Positions 26,635 to 36,694 are shown, counted from the first letter of the stretch. The stretch is 64,000 nucleotides of DNA from JAPPHA01 sp963662815 (GCA_963662815.2 CAXXWA010000009.1:124001-188000); one strand, 5' to 3'. Notes: generated from the letters alone by a model not told the origin. Translations and numbers: made by a program.

Positions 26635-27435
26635 ATGAACGCTCGGCACGAAGGGTCCATTATTGGCGCGGCTGTTGGGCTGGCGAATGTTTCCAAGACT
26701 TACGAGACCCGCGAGGGCCCGCCCGTTCACGCCCTCGACACGATCAACCTCGACATGGAGCCTGGCAGCTTCGTGGCCTGTGTGGGGCCCAGCGGATGCG
26801 GCAAGAGCACGATGCTGTCGCTGCTGGCCGGGCTGATTCCCGCCACCGATGGCGAGGTCCGCGTCGACGGTGAAATTGTGCGCAAGGCGCACCCGAAGGT
26901 TGGGGTCGTTTTCCAATCCGACTTGCTGCTTTACTGGCGCAATGTTCGCGACAACATCCTTCTGCCGCTTGAGATCAAGAGACAGATCGACGCGAAGTCG
27001 GCAGCGCGGGCAGCTGAACTCCTGTGTCAGGTTGGTCTCGACGGATTCGGTGACAAATACCCCTCGGAGCTGTCAGGAGGGATGCGTCAGCGTGCTGCGA
27101 TCTGCCGCGCCCTGATCCAGGAACCGGGGCTGCTCTTGATGGATGAACCCTTCGGGGCGCTGGACGCTCTGACGCGGGAAAAGATGATCGTTGACCTTGA
27201 AGCGATGTGGCAGAGGTTGGGCAATACGGTTCTCTTCATCACTCACGACATTGACGAAGCGGTTTTCCTGGCCGACCGCGTGCTGGTGATGTCGCCCCGT
27301 CCCGGGAAGATTGATCTCGATCTAAGGATCGAAATGCCGCGCCCGCGCAACTGGAACGATGCGCATGAGTCGTCGGTCTTCCACGGCTACGTCCGCCAGA
27401 TCCGCGAGATCTTCGAAGCCAAGGGTGTGCTTTGA
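26635..27435 (+). CDS. NitT/TauT-type ABC ATPase
   Basis: 266 residues. Walker A GPSGCGKST, Q-loop VVFQSDLLLYWRNV, signature LSGGMRQR, Walker B LLMDEPFGALD and H-loop ITHDIDEA are all intact. The start is 34 bp after the permease stop. It energises the second importer of the window. Confidence 0.9.
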   Translation: MNARHEGSIIGAAVGLANVSKTYETREGPPVHALDTINLDMEPGSFVACVGPSGCGKSTMLSLLAGLIPATDGEVRVDGEIVRKAHPKVGVVFQSDLLLYWRNVRDNILLPLEIKRQIDAKSAARAAELLCQVGLDGFGDKYPSELSGGMRQRAAICRALIQEPGLLLMDEPFGALDALTREKMIVDLEAMWQRLGNTVLFITHDIDEAVFLADRVLVMSPRPGKIDLDLRIEMPRPRNWNDAHESSVFHGYVRQIREIFEAKGVL

Positions 27436-27517
27436 ATACACGGGGCTTTCGCAAGGCTGCCTCCACCACCAACGCCATCGTGTCGGATCGCGGTGACAAC
27501 GCATTGCCGCGCCCGGC

Positions 27518-28681
27518 ATGAGAGGCGGCAAACAGATCCTGAAATTGACCGGGTTGAACTTGCCCGGTCGATCCGGGCTGTTCGATCTGCCGATAAGGAA
27601 CGGTCTGATCGCGTCAATATCCGAAAGCGATCAGGAACGTTCGAATGGCTTGGCTCTTCCAGCATTTTATGAGCCACACGTCCATGCCAACCGTGCGTAT
27701 TCAAATGTCGATGCGGATGCGCGCTCGCTCGCCGGGGCCATCGAGGCGTCTGTTCTGGATCGTGAGTCCGCGACTGTTGCGGATTACCGATCCCGATCCG
27801 AAAGGCTCTTTCGCCAGGCATTGTCGATGGGCACGTTGGCCATCAGAACGCATACGGATCTTGACAAGATGTCCGGTTTCCGCGCGCTGGAAGGGATCGC
27901 GCTGGCAAATCAGGAAATTGATGGGGTGATGGATGTTGAAACGGTCGCCTTTCTGACCACGAAACTCGACCCCGCATCCGGTGAAGCAAGGGCATATATG
28001 TCGGCGGCTAAAGGGCTTCAGGCCACATATGTGGGGGCGGTGCCTGCATTCTATGACGACCCAGCACGATCAATCGACGCTATCATGGAATTCGCGGCCA
28101 ACAACGCCTTGAACGTCGATCTTCACGTAGACGAACACCTGAACGCGGATCGCATGATGTCGGAATATGCGGCGCAATCCGCGATCCGGTTCAATCTGGA
28201 GGGGCGGGTCACTCTTAGCCATTGCAGCACGCTGTCGCAACTGGCTGATGCGGACCTGCATCGTGTGATCGACACGTTTCTGCAAGCCCGGGTGGATGTG
28301 GTTTCTTTGCCAGCGACCAACCTATATCTGCAGGACCGAAACGCACAGAACCCGAGACAGCGGGGTGTGACCGCTCTCAATTCTCTTCTGGAGGCGGGGG
28401 TTCCCGTCTTGTTCGGCAGTGACAATGTTCGGGATTTCTTCTTTCGCTACGGCAATGCAGATCCACTTGAATCGGCTTTCCTTGCTGCGCTGTCAGGTCA
28501 CGTCCGGGATGATAGGCATCTGTTGAAGGGAATTTGCGGGGGCGTCTGCGATTTCAATGTCGGTGGCCGCGCGGATTTGGTGATCCTTCAGAGCGCAAGT
28601 TTTGACGACGCCCTATCACAAAGGCCGCTCAGGCGACGCGTTCTGCGTGATGGCATTTGCGTTTCCAACCCGTCGCCTTGA
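27518..28681 (+). CDS. Cytosine deaminase-like amidohydrolase
   Basis: 387 residues. Metal and catalytic motifs follow the CodA group: YEPHVHANRAY (H54, H56), DLHVDEH, LSHCSTLS and FGSDNVRDFF with the metal aspartate. The frame LSHC...GSDNVRD differs from the classical cytosine deaminase wording (HDD), so the substrate is probably another cyclic amidine, imide or creatinine-like ring. It follows the ATPase by 82 bp in the same direction and is probably in the importer operon. This is the third amidohydrolase-superfamily enzyme of the island. Confidence 0.8.
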   Translation: MRGGKQILKLTGLNLPGRSGLFDLPIRNGLIASISESDQERSNGLALPAFYEPHVHANRAYSNVDADARSLAGAIEASVLDRESATVADYRSRSERLFRQALSMGTLAIRTHTDLDKMSGFRALEGIALANQEIDGVMDVETVAFLTTKLDPASGEARAYMSAAKGLQATYVGAVPAFYDDPARSIDAIMEFAANNALNVDLHVDEHLNADRMMSEYAAQSAIRFNLEGRVTLSHCSTLSQLADADLHRVIDTFLQARVDVVSLPATNLYLQDRNAQNPRQRGVTALNSLLEAGVPVLFGSDNVRDFFFRYGNADPLESAFLAALSGHVRDDRHLLKGICGGVCDFNVGGRADLVILQSASFDDALSQRPLRRRVLRDGICVSNPSP

Positions 28682-28740
28682 ATACATCACCATGTTCGAC
28701 GCCCGGCTCGCGCCATGCCCGAAAGTTGTTGATGGGGTGA

Positions 28741-29208
28741 TCAGGCGGCGGTTTGGAGTTGCTTGCCGTCGATGAAGGCAATGCCTTGAGTGATGTCGGG
28801 CAATCGACTTGATCCGTCCAGTTTGCGCCATTTTCCCTGTGCCGACATCATCAGCTCGAAGGCCTTGGCCAAGCCGGCTTCCCGGCTCGTACAGCCTTTG
28901 GTTTTGCCGGTGCGATGGCGCGCCGTGAGCCCCTCGCAGCCGAACAGCCGGTGCACGGTGGTCGGCGGAAGCGGGATGTCGGCGGCGACGGCACTGCGGG
29001 CCGCCTCGATGACCTTGCAGACGCCGAGCGCGGGATTGTCGCGCCTGGTCGCGAGCAGGATCTCGACGGTCTCGACGTCCGTGCGGCGCGGCTTGCCGAC
29101 GTCCTTGCGCAGTTTCGACAGCAGGCCGTCGAAGCCATGGCTGCGGCAGTTCCGGATCCGCGGCGGGCGAAGTCGCTTCGGATTCGGATGAACCTTCGGG
29201 TGCGGCAC
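28741..29208 (-). pseudogene. Hybrid ORF of two transposase fragments
   Basis: One open frame of 155 codons made of unrelated pieces. The C-terminal 45 residues (AFELMMSAQGKWRKLDG, then ITQGIAFIDGK) look like the end of an IS256-type transposase. The preceding part (VETVEILLATRRDNPALGV, then PPTTVHRLFGCEGLT) is the helix-turn-helix region of an IS481- or Mu-like integrase. The join is near 28875. Neither half has a catalytic domain. Confidence 0.6.
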
Positions 29209-29615
29209 GGCATGCCCGCTACGCGGCGGTGCCGGCCACGCTGAGCGGGATCGGCGTCAACGACGCGCTGCTCCCGGTCGCCAAGCTCTTCTGCCGGGAG
29301 TTCCGCAACCGCAGGGAGCTGGCGGGCCTGGCGGGCCTTGTTCCGGTGCCCTGGGCGAGTGGCGGCGTCGACCAGGGCACCGGCAAGGCCGGCAATTCGA
29401 TGCTGCGCAAGCACCTGGTCCGGACGGCCTGGCGCTGGCTGCAGTTCCAGCCGGACAGCGCGCTTTCCCTCTGGTGCAAGGGCTGCGCGGGCGCCCGCGA
29501 CGGGCGCGCGCGGAAACGCGCGATCGTCGCGCTGGCGCGCAAGCTCCTGATCACGCTGTGGCGTTTCGCGACCACCGGCCTGGTGCCCGAGGGCGCCGTG
29601 TTCTCGAAGGCATGA
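29180..29615 (+). pseudogene. IS110-family transposase, C-terminal fragment
   Basis: The frame contains LSGIGVNDALLPVAKLFCRE, then FRNRRELAGLAGLVPVPWAS, GTGKAGNSMLRKHLVRTAWR and ALARKLLITLWRFATTG, the Transposase_20 half of IS110 transposases with its catalytic serine region. The N-terminal RuvC-like DEDD domain is absent; upstream DNA belongs to the opposite-strand fragment described before. Inactive remnant. Confidence 0.75.
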
Positions 29616-30634
29616 GCCGGGGGAGGACGGGAGACATTCGAACACCCGGGCGGCCCGACGGGGCCTGCCGGGGACACCGGGCAAGGCGTGCGGCCATGGA
29701 ATTGCATGGTTCGCCGCAGCAGGCGGCACCGTCCTTTCAGATGGGTCCCGCCTCCCGGAACGTCGCATCGACCTGAATGAGGCATTGCGGCCGCGAGGCC
29801 GGCGCGAGCCGGTCAGCCGAACCGGACAGGAGCTGGGCTTGCACGTTGACCGTGCGACGGGGAACCCGCGACGTTCTGCCCGGACCATTCCCGGCGCGGC
29901 GCCGGAGCAGCCACTTGCCTGAAGGAGGCGAGATCGACATCGAGGATATCGGGAAAGCTGCCGGGAAGGAGGAATCGGCCGGATCGCTTCCGCTTCCGCG
30001 GCGGAGAGGCGGCGGGAGCAGCCGCGAAGATCAGGCTTGACAGGCCGGGGGGTCATAAGAGCGGTTCCCGGCAGACAGCTTCGACGACGGGCTTGCGAAC
30101 ACGAAGCCGTCGAGCCAGCCGTGATCCGAGCCGATCAGTCAGCGCAGCTGCCGGCCGCCGTGCTGCACCGCGCCCTGCGGATGCTCATCCCGCAGGAGCG
30201 CCGACAGGATGTGCCGTTCGTCCCGGTTCCCGACCGGCTTCAGGAAAAGGCCCGCGACGGCGCCGGCGCGCTCCGGAACGCCGCAGGCGGCGGGCACGGG
30301 ATCGTCCAGAACCTGCGGACGCCGCGCGACCACGGCGCCGCGGCCCCGGCGACGCCATCTCCGAGCGCCCGGAAAAGCTCGCGGCCGCCAGAAGGGGTGA
30401 CAGAAGCTCGCGGCCGCGCTCGGAAAGAAGCGTGCTGTGGCTCGCGTAATTCGCGGTCAAGGCGTCTCGATTGCGGCACGAACCGCAAGTTATTGGAGGC
30501 AAAAAGATCTATGGGTAGTGCGCGGCGGTCCTGTACGCATCCGACAAGTCGCAATGCGTCCCCGGAATCGAACTCGCCGTCGACGGAGGCGGCGCGCCGA
30601 AGTACAGTTGATGCCTGATTGGGGGAGAACCGAC
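29616..30634. other. 1-kb gene-free stretch, right edge of the island
   Basis: Several long frames are open on both strands, but all are low-complexity, arginine/alanine-rich shadows of high GC. None shows a recognisable motif. Given the neighbouring remnants it may be heavily decayed mobile DNA. The thiolase-like gene begins at 30635 with GGGGGAGAA before it. Confidence 0.45.
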
Positions 30635-31798
30635 ATGGAAGCACGGATTGCCGGCTGGGGGCACACGGCCTTCGGCAGACATGAGGACAGGTCGCTCGAA
30701 GACCTGATTACCGAAGCGGCGCGGGAAGCGCTGACGCATGCGGGTATGGATGCGGGCGATGTTGACGCGATCTGGGTCGGCCACTTCAACTCGGGCCTGG
30801 TGGCGGAGGGCTTCCCCGCGTCGCTTGCGCTGCAGGTCGACGACGCGCTGCGGTTCAAGCCGGCGACGCGGTGCGAGAACGCCTGTGCGAGCGGTTCCGC
30901 GGCCGTCTTCGCAGCCCGCGACGCCATCCGGGCGGGTTCCGTCAGTGCGGCTCTCGTCATTGGCGTCGAGAAGATGACGGAAAGGGACACGGCCGGCGTC
31001 ACGCGGGCACTCGCGGGCGCTTCCTACCAGAAGGAAGAGGCCGCGCTTTCCTTTCCCGAAATTTTTGCGCGCATCGCGGGATCGTACTTCCAGGCACACG
31101 GCGACGCATCGGCGTCGCTTGCGCGAATTGCCGCAAAGAACCACGCAAACGCTCTCGGCAATCCGCTGGCGCAGCTGCGCAAGGACCTCGGATTCGATTT
31201 CTGCAACACGGTGAGCGAGAAGAACCCGATCGTCGCAGCCCCGCTGCGGTTGACCGACTGCTCGCTTATCACCGATGGCGCCGCCGCGCTGGTGATGGTC
31301 GCGGAGAACTTGGCCGCGGAACTGCCGAACAATCTCGGTTTTCGTGCGGCGGTCCAGGTCAACGACTTCCTGCCGATGTCGAGGCGCGATCTACTCGCCT
31401 TCGAGGGGCCGGCGACCGCTTTCCGCCGCGCCTTCGACGCCGCCGGAATCGCGGTCGAGGATCTCGATTTTGCCGAAGTGCACGACTGCTTCACGATCGC
31501 GGAACTCATGATCTACGAAGCCATGGGTCTGGCGCCCCGGGGCAAGGGAGCACGAGTTATCGACGAGGGCCTGACCGAACGGGACGGCCTTCTTCCCGTG
31601 AATCTCTCCGGCGGGCTCAAGGCGAAGGGCCATCCGGTCGGCGCTACCGGAGTGTCGATGCACGTGCTCGCCGCCATGCAGCTTGCCGGCGAGGCGGGCG
31701 GCATGCAGTGCCCGGACGCCGGTCTCGGATGCGTCTTCAACATGGGCGGCGCCGGCGTCGCGAACTACTGCACCGTGCTCGAAAGAACAGACGGCTGA
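30635..31798 (+). CDS. Thiolase-family protein (SCP2/acetyl-CoA acetyltransferase-like)
   Basis: 387 residues. The ATG at 30635 follows a good Shine-Dalgarno (GGGGGAGAA). The nucleophilic cysteine is C84 in ENACASGSAA; the histidine motifs are VHDCFTIAE and GHPVGATG. The usual second cysteine region near the C-terminus reads GCVFNMGGAGVANY, as in the SCP-2-type, lipid-transfer-like thiolase branch rather than in classical FadA/PhaA. No DUF35 OB-fold partner gene is adjacent, which is usual for this branch. Probable role: thiolytic cleavage or condensation of acyl-CoA. Confidence 0.82.
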   Translation: MEARIAGWGHTAFGRHEDRSLEDLITEAAREALTHAGMDAGDVDAIWVGHFNSGLVAEGFPASLALQVDDALRFKPATRCENACASGSAAVFAARDAIRAGSVSAALVIGVEKMTERDTAGVTRALAGASYQKEEAALSFPEIFARIAGSYFQAHGDASASLARIAAKNHANALGNPLAQLRKDLGFDFCNTVSEKNPIVAAPLRLTDCSLITDGAAALVMVAENLAAELPNNLGFRAAVQVNDFLPMSRRDLLAFEGPATAFRRAFDAAGIAVEDLDFAEVHDCFTIAELMIYEAMGLAPRGKGARVIDEGLTERDGLLPVNLSGGLKAKGHPVGATGVSMHVLAAMQLAGEAGGMQCPDAGLGCVFNMGGAGVANYCTVLERTDG

Positions 31799-31856
31799 CG
31801 AAACGCGGGCCGGCGGATTCTTTGAAGGGCGGAACCGGACGGCGGTGCGCCAGGTG

Positions 31857-32882
31857 CTATGCCGCATTCCCGTTGCCGGGCGCCGGGCGCCGTTTCGCCA
31901 GATCCTCGAGCGCCGCGCGGAGCGGCTGGTCATCGAGGAAAACCATGCGGACGGGAAGCGTCAGGACGCGCTGTCGAAATCGGGCCGGCAGCCGGACCGC
32001 GTCCTTTTCCGTGGTGACCAGTTGCGCGTCGAGCCGCGCCGCTTCCGTTTCGAGTCTTGCGAGCACGGCATCAGAGTAACTGCCGTGATCCGCGAAGCTC
32101 CGGACACCGGCGACATCGGCCCCGACCGCTCGAAGCGTAGCAAAGAATCGGGCCGGGCGGCCGATTCCGGCAAACGCGAAGACACGCTGACCGCTCCAGT
32201 CCATGCCCGTCCCCAGCGGTTCGAGCGATCCCCGCAGAATCGTCGCGGTCGCCAAGACAGGCCAGTCGGCGAGGAGCCGGCGGTGTTCGCCGTCGGAGCC
32301 GACGGAAAGGACGAAGTCGGCCCGGCCAAGGGCGTCGGCAACCGGTTCCCTGAGCGGGCCCGCCGGAAACACGCGGCCGTTGCCGAAACCGGCGCCCGCG
32401 TCCACGACCATGACGGACAGATCTGTCCGTAGCGCCGGATTCTGGAAACCGTCATCCATGACGATCGACCCGGCGCCGGCCGCGACAACGGCGCGCGCGC
32501 CCGCCAGGCGGTCTTTCGCGACCCATGTCGGCGCAAAGGCAGCATGGAGGAGCGGTTCGTCTCCGACTTCATCCGCGGCGTGGGCGCTTTCCTGCACTCG
32601 TTCCGGCCCCCGCAGCGACCCTCCGTAGCCCTTCGAGAGCACATGCGAGTCCGTGCCGACCTCTCTGAACAGCCTGACGACCTCGATGACAGTCGGCGTC
32701 TTCCCAGTTCCGCCGAGGGTCGCGTTTCCGATGCAGACGACAGGAACGCCGATTCGGACGCGCGCGCCCCCGGAAAGCCGGCGGCGAGCCGCGGCCGTCC
32801 AGAGCACGGCCAAAGGCAGCAGGGCGGCGGATACCGGTCCCGGGCGAGCGGGCGGACGGTGCCAGAAGAGCGGCGGCTTCAT
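31857..32882 (-). CDS. lpxK: Tetraacyldisaccharide 4'-kinase
   Basis: 341 residues from the ATG at 32882. It opens MKPPLFWHRPPARPGPVSAA, with a membrane-associated helix, as LpxK does. The kinase P-loop is NATLGGTGKTP, then VLSKGYGG, DEPLLHA and the catalytic DDGFQNP. Later ATTEKD-like VTTEKDAVRLP closes the family pattern. The enzyme phosphorylates the 4' position of lipid A precursor at the inner face of the cytoplasmic membrane. The organism therefore makes lipid A. Confidence 0.92.
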   Translation of the reverse strand: MKPPLFWHRPPARPGPVSAALLPLAVLWTAAARRRLSGGARVRIGVPVVCIGNATLGGTGKTPTVIEVVRLFREVGTDSHVLSKGYGGSLRGPERVQESAHAADEVGDEPLLHAAFAPTWVAKDRLAGARAVVAAGAGSIVMDDGFQNPALRTDLSVMVVDAGAGFGNGRVFPAGPLREPVADALGRADFVLSVGSDGEHRRLLADWPVLATATILRGSLEPLGTGMDWSGQRVFAFAGIGRPARFFATLRAVGADVAGVRSFADHGSYSDAVLARLETEAARLDAQLVTTEKDAVRLPARFRQRVLTLPVRMVFLDDQPLRAALEDLAKRRPAPGNGNAA

Positions 32883-33000
32883 TCGGTCAAGGCGCCGCGG
32901 ACCTGTCCGCGCCGCTTCCTCCGCAGACGGCGGCCTCCGGAGATCGATGGTCCTGCGGCGGCGCGGCGCCAGCTCCTGCGACCGGCGGGCGGGCGGCGGG

Positions 33001-33255
33001 TCAAGACGCCTCGCCGGACGCGTCTCCGTCACTTCCCGGCGGCGGCGCACTCTCGCGCAACCGGTGCAGGTCGGCAATGAAGTAGCGCATGCGCGCATTG
33101 TCGACGGTCTTTTGCGCGACTTCCTTCCAGGCATCATACGCAGTTTGGTAATCCGGAAAGATGCCGACGAGGTCGACCTCATTCAGGTCGCGGAAAACGA
33201 CCCGTTCCGGATCCGCGAGTTCGCCGCCGAATACGATATGCAAACGTCGCGCCAT
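33001..33255 (-). CDS. DUF4170 protein
   Basis: 84 residues from the ATG at 33255. The pattern MARRLHIVFGGEL, FRDLNEVDLVGIFPDY, AYDAWKEVAQKTVDNARMRY and FIADLHRL is that of DUF4170, a small conserved alphaproteobacterial protein found in the lpxK neighbourhood. Function unknown. In many relatives waaA (Kdo transferase) stands between this gene and lpxK; here only 118 bp separate them. Confidence 0.8.
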   Translation of the reverse strand: MARRLHIVFGGELADPERVVFRDLNEVDLVGIFPDYQTAYDAWKEVAQKTVDNARMRYFIADLHRLRESAPPPGSDGDASGEAS

Positions 33256-33419
33256 GTCCGTTTCTCCGGAATTTGTCGGCTGGCGCCGGATGCGGACGGG
33301 TTTAGACCTGCCCGCCGCCGGATGCAACGGAATCGCTCCGGGTGCACCGCCTTCGAAGCAAATCGTCCCGGCTTCCTTGCCGGATTGTGCCGCCGCCCGT
33401 CAAGGCGGCATCGCGGCCG

Positions 33420-34238
33420 TCAAATCCGCTGCGTACGAAGCTGCGCCATGAACGATTCATGCAGCGGACCAGGTGCGGCGACAATTCCGGGGACGCGCGG
33501 TTCGCGGTTGTTGTAGGCATGCGCAAGCCCGCTTTGCCCGGTCACCTTCGCCCCCGCTTCGCGGCAGATGAGGTCGGCGGCGGCAACATCCCACTCCCAG
33601 CAGTCACGGAATGTCAGTACGGCGTCGAAGCGGCCCTCGGCGACAAGGCAGAGGCGGTAGGCAAGCGAACTCCGGAAGTGGCGTTGGACGGGCGGAGGAC
33701 AAACACGCCAGGGACCGTGCTCGATCTGCGTTCGCGATGCGAGCACGCGTGCGCCCGCGAGCGACGCGCTCCGGTTCGCGAGAATGCGCCTGCCGTTGAA
33801 CAGTGCCCCGCCGCCATCCGTCGCGGCATAGGTCTTCTCCCTCGCCGGCATGTGCACGACTCCCGCGCCGACCCGACCGCGGCGCACGACCGCAACGACA
33901 ACGGAGAAGTCCCGGCCGCCCTCAATGAAGGCGCGGGTTCCGTCGATCGGATCGACGATGAACACGCTGTCGCGCAACAGCCGGTCGGGCGTGTCGGCCG
34001 ACTCCTCCGACAGCCAGCCGTAGTCGGGACGCGCAGCGCGGAGCCGGTCGCGGAGAGCGGCGTCGACCGCGAAGTCGGCTTCGGTTACGGGCCCGAGGCC
34101 GGATCCCTTGTCCCAGACCTCGGGATCGCGCCGGAAGTAGTTGAGAGCGATTTGCCCGGCAGCCTCGACGGCCTCGACGATGAGTCTGCAGTCTTCCCGG
34201 TCCCGCGGTTCGTCCGCGCGCGCTTCAGGATCCCGCAA
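33420..34238 (-). CDS. cysQ: Inositol monophosphatase family, 3'(2'),5'-bisphosphate nucleotidase-like
   Basis: 272 residues. Metal-binding motifs: E in LSEESAD, DPIDGTRAF and WEWDVAAADLI. The spacing and the context KGSGLGPVTEADFAVD fit the CysQ group, which hydrolyses 3'-phosphoadenosine 5'-phosphate. Other members are inositol or histidinol phosphatases, so the symbol is a best guess. The start lies inside the end of the upstream pmbA gene (14-bp overlap), implying one operon with it. Confidence 0.8.
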   Translation of the reverse strand: MRDPEARADEPRDREDCRLIVEAVEAAGQIALNYFRRDPEVWDKGSGLGPVTEADFAVDAALRDRLRAARPDYGWLSEESADTPDRLLRDSVFIVDPIDGTRAFIEGGRDFSVVVAVVRRGRVGAGVVHMPAREKTYAATDGGGALFNGRRILANRSASLAGARVLASRTQIEHGPWRVCPPPVQRHFRSSLAYRLCLVAEGRFDAVLTFRDCWEWDVAAADLICREAGAKVTGQSGLAHAYNNREPRVPGIVAAPGPLHESFMAQLRTQRI

Positions 34239-35574
34239 TGGTCAGCCCCTCGACCAGAAGACTCGGGACAACATGGGAGAGATGCGGGCGCGCATCGTCG
34301 GCCGCGATGATCGAGAGGAGCATGTCGCGAAGGTTTCCGGCGATCGTGCATTCGTTGACCGGCGCGCCGACCTCCCCGTTTTCTACCCAGAAGCCGGACG
34401 CGCCGCGGGAATAGTCTCCCGTAGTCGGATTGATCGACGCTCCCATCAGCGACGTGACGATCAGGCCGGCGCCCATGTCGGAGACGAGCGATCCGCGGGA
34501 CCGCGACGGTCCGATCAGGGAAACGTTGCCAGCCGACGGCGACGGCGGGCCGCCGACGCCCCTTGACGCGTTTGCCGTGCTGTCGCACCCGAGCTTCCTC
34601 GAAGTGGCGAGATCGAGAATCCAGGACCGGAGCACGCCCGATTCCACCCACTTCCGCTCAGCCTTCGGGAGGCCTTCCGCGTCGTAGACGCGCGAACCCG
34701 AGACGCGTTGCCGGAACGGATTCTCGACAAGCGAGCAGCCGCCCGGAAGGACCGGCGTCTCCATGGCGTCCTTGAGCCAGCTCGATCCTCGAACGATCGC
34801 CGCTCCGTTCATCGCAGCGAGAAGATGCCCGATGAGGGATGCCGCGACCCGCTCATCGAAGAGAATCGGATAGGCGCCGGTCGGCGGCCGGCCCGCGCCG
34901 GCGCGCGCGGCGGCGCGTTCCCCCGCAATTCTGCCGATCTCCTCCGGCGGCGGCATGTCCTTGCCGTGGATCCGGCGCTCCGCATGCCACTCGCGTTCCA
35001 TGTCGAGGCCGTCGCCCGAGATCGCGGTGCAGCCCGCCCCGAAGAACGTCCCGGCGCGCCGGCCGCGGAAACCGTTGGTCGCGGCGACCGCGCTCTCGGA
35101 CCGTCCCCATGTGGTTCCGGACGAATCGACCGTCGAAACTCCCGGAACCGCCAGGGCCGCCGCTTCCATGGCCAGCGCCCGCTCCTCGAGTTCGTCCGCC
35201 GCAGGAGGCGGGTCCGGGCTTTCCAGATCCAGCCGGCCATTGTCCGTGTCGACGGCGAGCTGCTCCGCGCCCGCCAGTCCGCAATACGGGTCTTCCGGCG
35301 CTTCCCTCGCCATCGAGACCGCCCTGTCCGCCATTTCGGCGATGCTTGCGTCGGCGTTGTCCGATCCGGACACGACCGCCTGCCGGCATCCAACGAACAC
35401 CCTGAGCCCGAATTCGATCCCTTCCGAACTCTCCGCTTGTTCGAGCGCCCCTGCCCTGACGGAAACGGATATCGTCCGGCCTGACCGGACAACCGCGTCA
35501 GCCGCATCCGCGCCGGCTTTCGACGCGGCTTCCAGCAGGCGTTCCGACAATTCTCCTGCATCCCCGATCACCAT
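34225..35574 (-). CDS. pmbA: TldD/PmbA-family metalloprotease subunit
   Basis: 449 residues, full length for PmbA (TldE). It has no HExxxH of its own, which is normal for TldE; family phrases are GLRVFVG, the central SSWLKDAMETPVLP and GASINPTTGDYSRGASGFWV followed by ENGEVGAPVNECTIAGN. TldD and TldE form a cytoplasmic protease that processes small peptides and helps degrade unfolded chains. The partner tldD is not in the window. The gene heads the run pmbA, cysQ-like, DUF4170, lpxK. Confidence 0.88.
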   Translation of the reverse strand: MVIGDAGELSERLLEAASKAGADAADAVVRSGRTISVSVRAGALEQAESSEGIEFGLRVFVGCRQAVVSGSDNADASIAEMADRAVSMAREAPEDPYCGLAGAEQLAVDTDNGRLDLESPDPPPAADELEERALAMEAAALAVPGVSTVDSSGTTWGRSESAVAATNGFRGRRAGTFFGAGCTAISGDGLDMEREWHAERRIHGKDMPPPEEIGRIAGERAAARAGAGRPPTGAYPILFDERVAASLIGHLLAAMNGAAIVRGSSWLKDAMETPVLPGGCSLVENPFRQRVSGSRVYDAEGLPKAERKWVESGVLRSWILDLATSRKLGCDSTANASRGVGGPPSPSAGNVSLIGPSRSRGSLVSDMGAGLIVTSLMGASINPTTGDYSRGASGFWVENGEVGAPVNECTIAGNLRDMLLSIIAADDARPHLSHVVPSLLVEGLTIAGS

Positions 35575-35781
35575 GCCTTACCTCCCTGCCGGGCACACGC
35601 GCTCCCGAGTCTTCACTTTCATGCCGGCGGCGCGAACGGGAACGAATCGAAAAACCCGCAGACGGGCGAAAGCGGCAAGGCCGAGGCCCGGCGCGACGTC
35701 AACCGGAGCGCACGAGCGCCTCCGCGGGTTCGGCCTGGACCGCGGCGACCCAGACGGGAGCACCCCGCCAATCCGCCAACC

Positions 35782-36612
35782 CTATCCCGCAAGCCGATAC
35801 CCGGAACCACTCCGTTCGAGCATGCCTACATTCGCGCCGAGGACATGCCCTCCGGAAAAAGGAAGGCGATCGGATGCGACCATGTCGAGAAGCCGTCTCC
35901 GGGTCCGTGCCGCAGCCGAGGAATCTGCATCGAATGCAACGCAGATGTCCGGGTCGGCGAACTGGAGCGTCTGCGCATGAACGGTATCGCAGATGCTCAC
36001 GAAGGACTCGTTACCGGAATCCACCCTGAATCCCACATGCCCGGGCGTGTGGCCGGGCAGGGAAAGGAGCGAGACGCCTCCGGCAATCTCGGCATCGTCC
36101 GCAACCGGCGTGACTCGGTCGCCGTAAGCTGCGAGCACCGACTTCGCGAGTTGCTGCCATGCGGCCGTGTCCTGATCCGCACCGGAAAAATTGCCGTCGT
36201 CTGTCCAGAACCCGCGCTCTGTCTCCGTCAGGAACACCTCGGCTCTCGGGAACAGGACGTTTCCGTCGCCGTCGATGGACCCGGCGATGTGATCGGGATG
36301 CAGATGCGTAAGAAGGAGGTGAGTCACGTCCGCCGCGTCGACGCCGGCCTCCGCCATCGCGGCCGGAAGGAACCCGCAACTCGATCCGAAGATATCCCTT
36401 GCCCCGGAATCGACGAGAACAATCGCGTCGCCGGTTCGGACGAGAAACGCATTGACGCTGGTCTCGATCGCATTCCGACCGGCGTCCCTGAGAAGCGCAT
36501 CGACATGATCCGGATCGGCATCCGGAAAGATCTCCTTGCCGAACTCGGTAGCGCCATCCTGCATGGCGATGACTTCCAGACCGCCGACCCCGCACCGCCT
36601 AATGCGTGACAT
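35782..36612 (-). CDS. MBL-fold metallo-hydrolase
   Basis: 276 residues. The start at 36612 is preferred because GGAGAGAG lies before it; ATGs upstream lack one. The metal motif is THLHPDHIAG, preceded by VLVDSGARD and followed by LSLPGHTPGHVGF and ICDTVH. This is the class-B beta-lactamase-like fold used by lactonases, glyoxalase II and many phosphoesterases; the substrate is not indicated. It lies 82 bp after the amidinotransferase gene in the same direction. Confidence 0.82.
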   Translation of the reverse strand: MSRIRRCGVGGLEVIAMQDGATEFGKEIFPDADPDHVDALLRDAGRNAIETSVNAFLVRTGDAIVLVDSGARDIFGSSCGFLPAAMAEAGVDAADVTHLLLTHLHPDHIAGSIDGDGNVLFPRAEVFLTETERGFWTDDGNFSGADQDTAAWQQLAKSVLAAYGDRVTPVADDAEIAGGVSLLSLPGHTPGHVGFRVDSGNESFVSICDTVHAQTLQFADPDICVAFDADSSAAARTRRRLLDMVASDRLPFSGGHVLGANVGMLERSGSGYRLAG

Positions 36613-36694
36613 ATCTCTCTCCATCGGTCGCGTTCGAATGGTCTTCCCCGAATACCGCAGACCGGCCGCGCCTTCCATAGCCGGCCGGGCGGAA

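Noticed and set aside
30037..30618. 193-codon plus-strand frame before the thiolase gene
   Set aside because: Low-complexity Arg/Ala composition, no family similarity, and competing frames on both strands.
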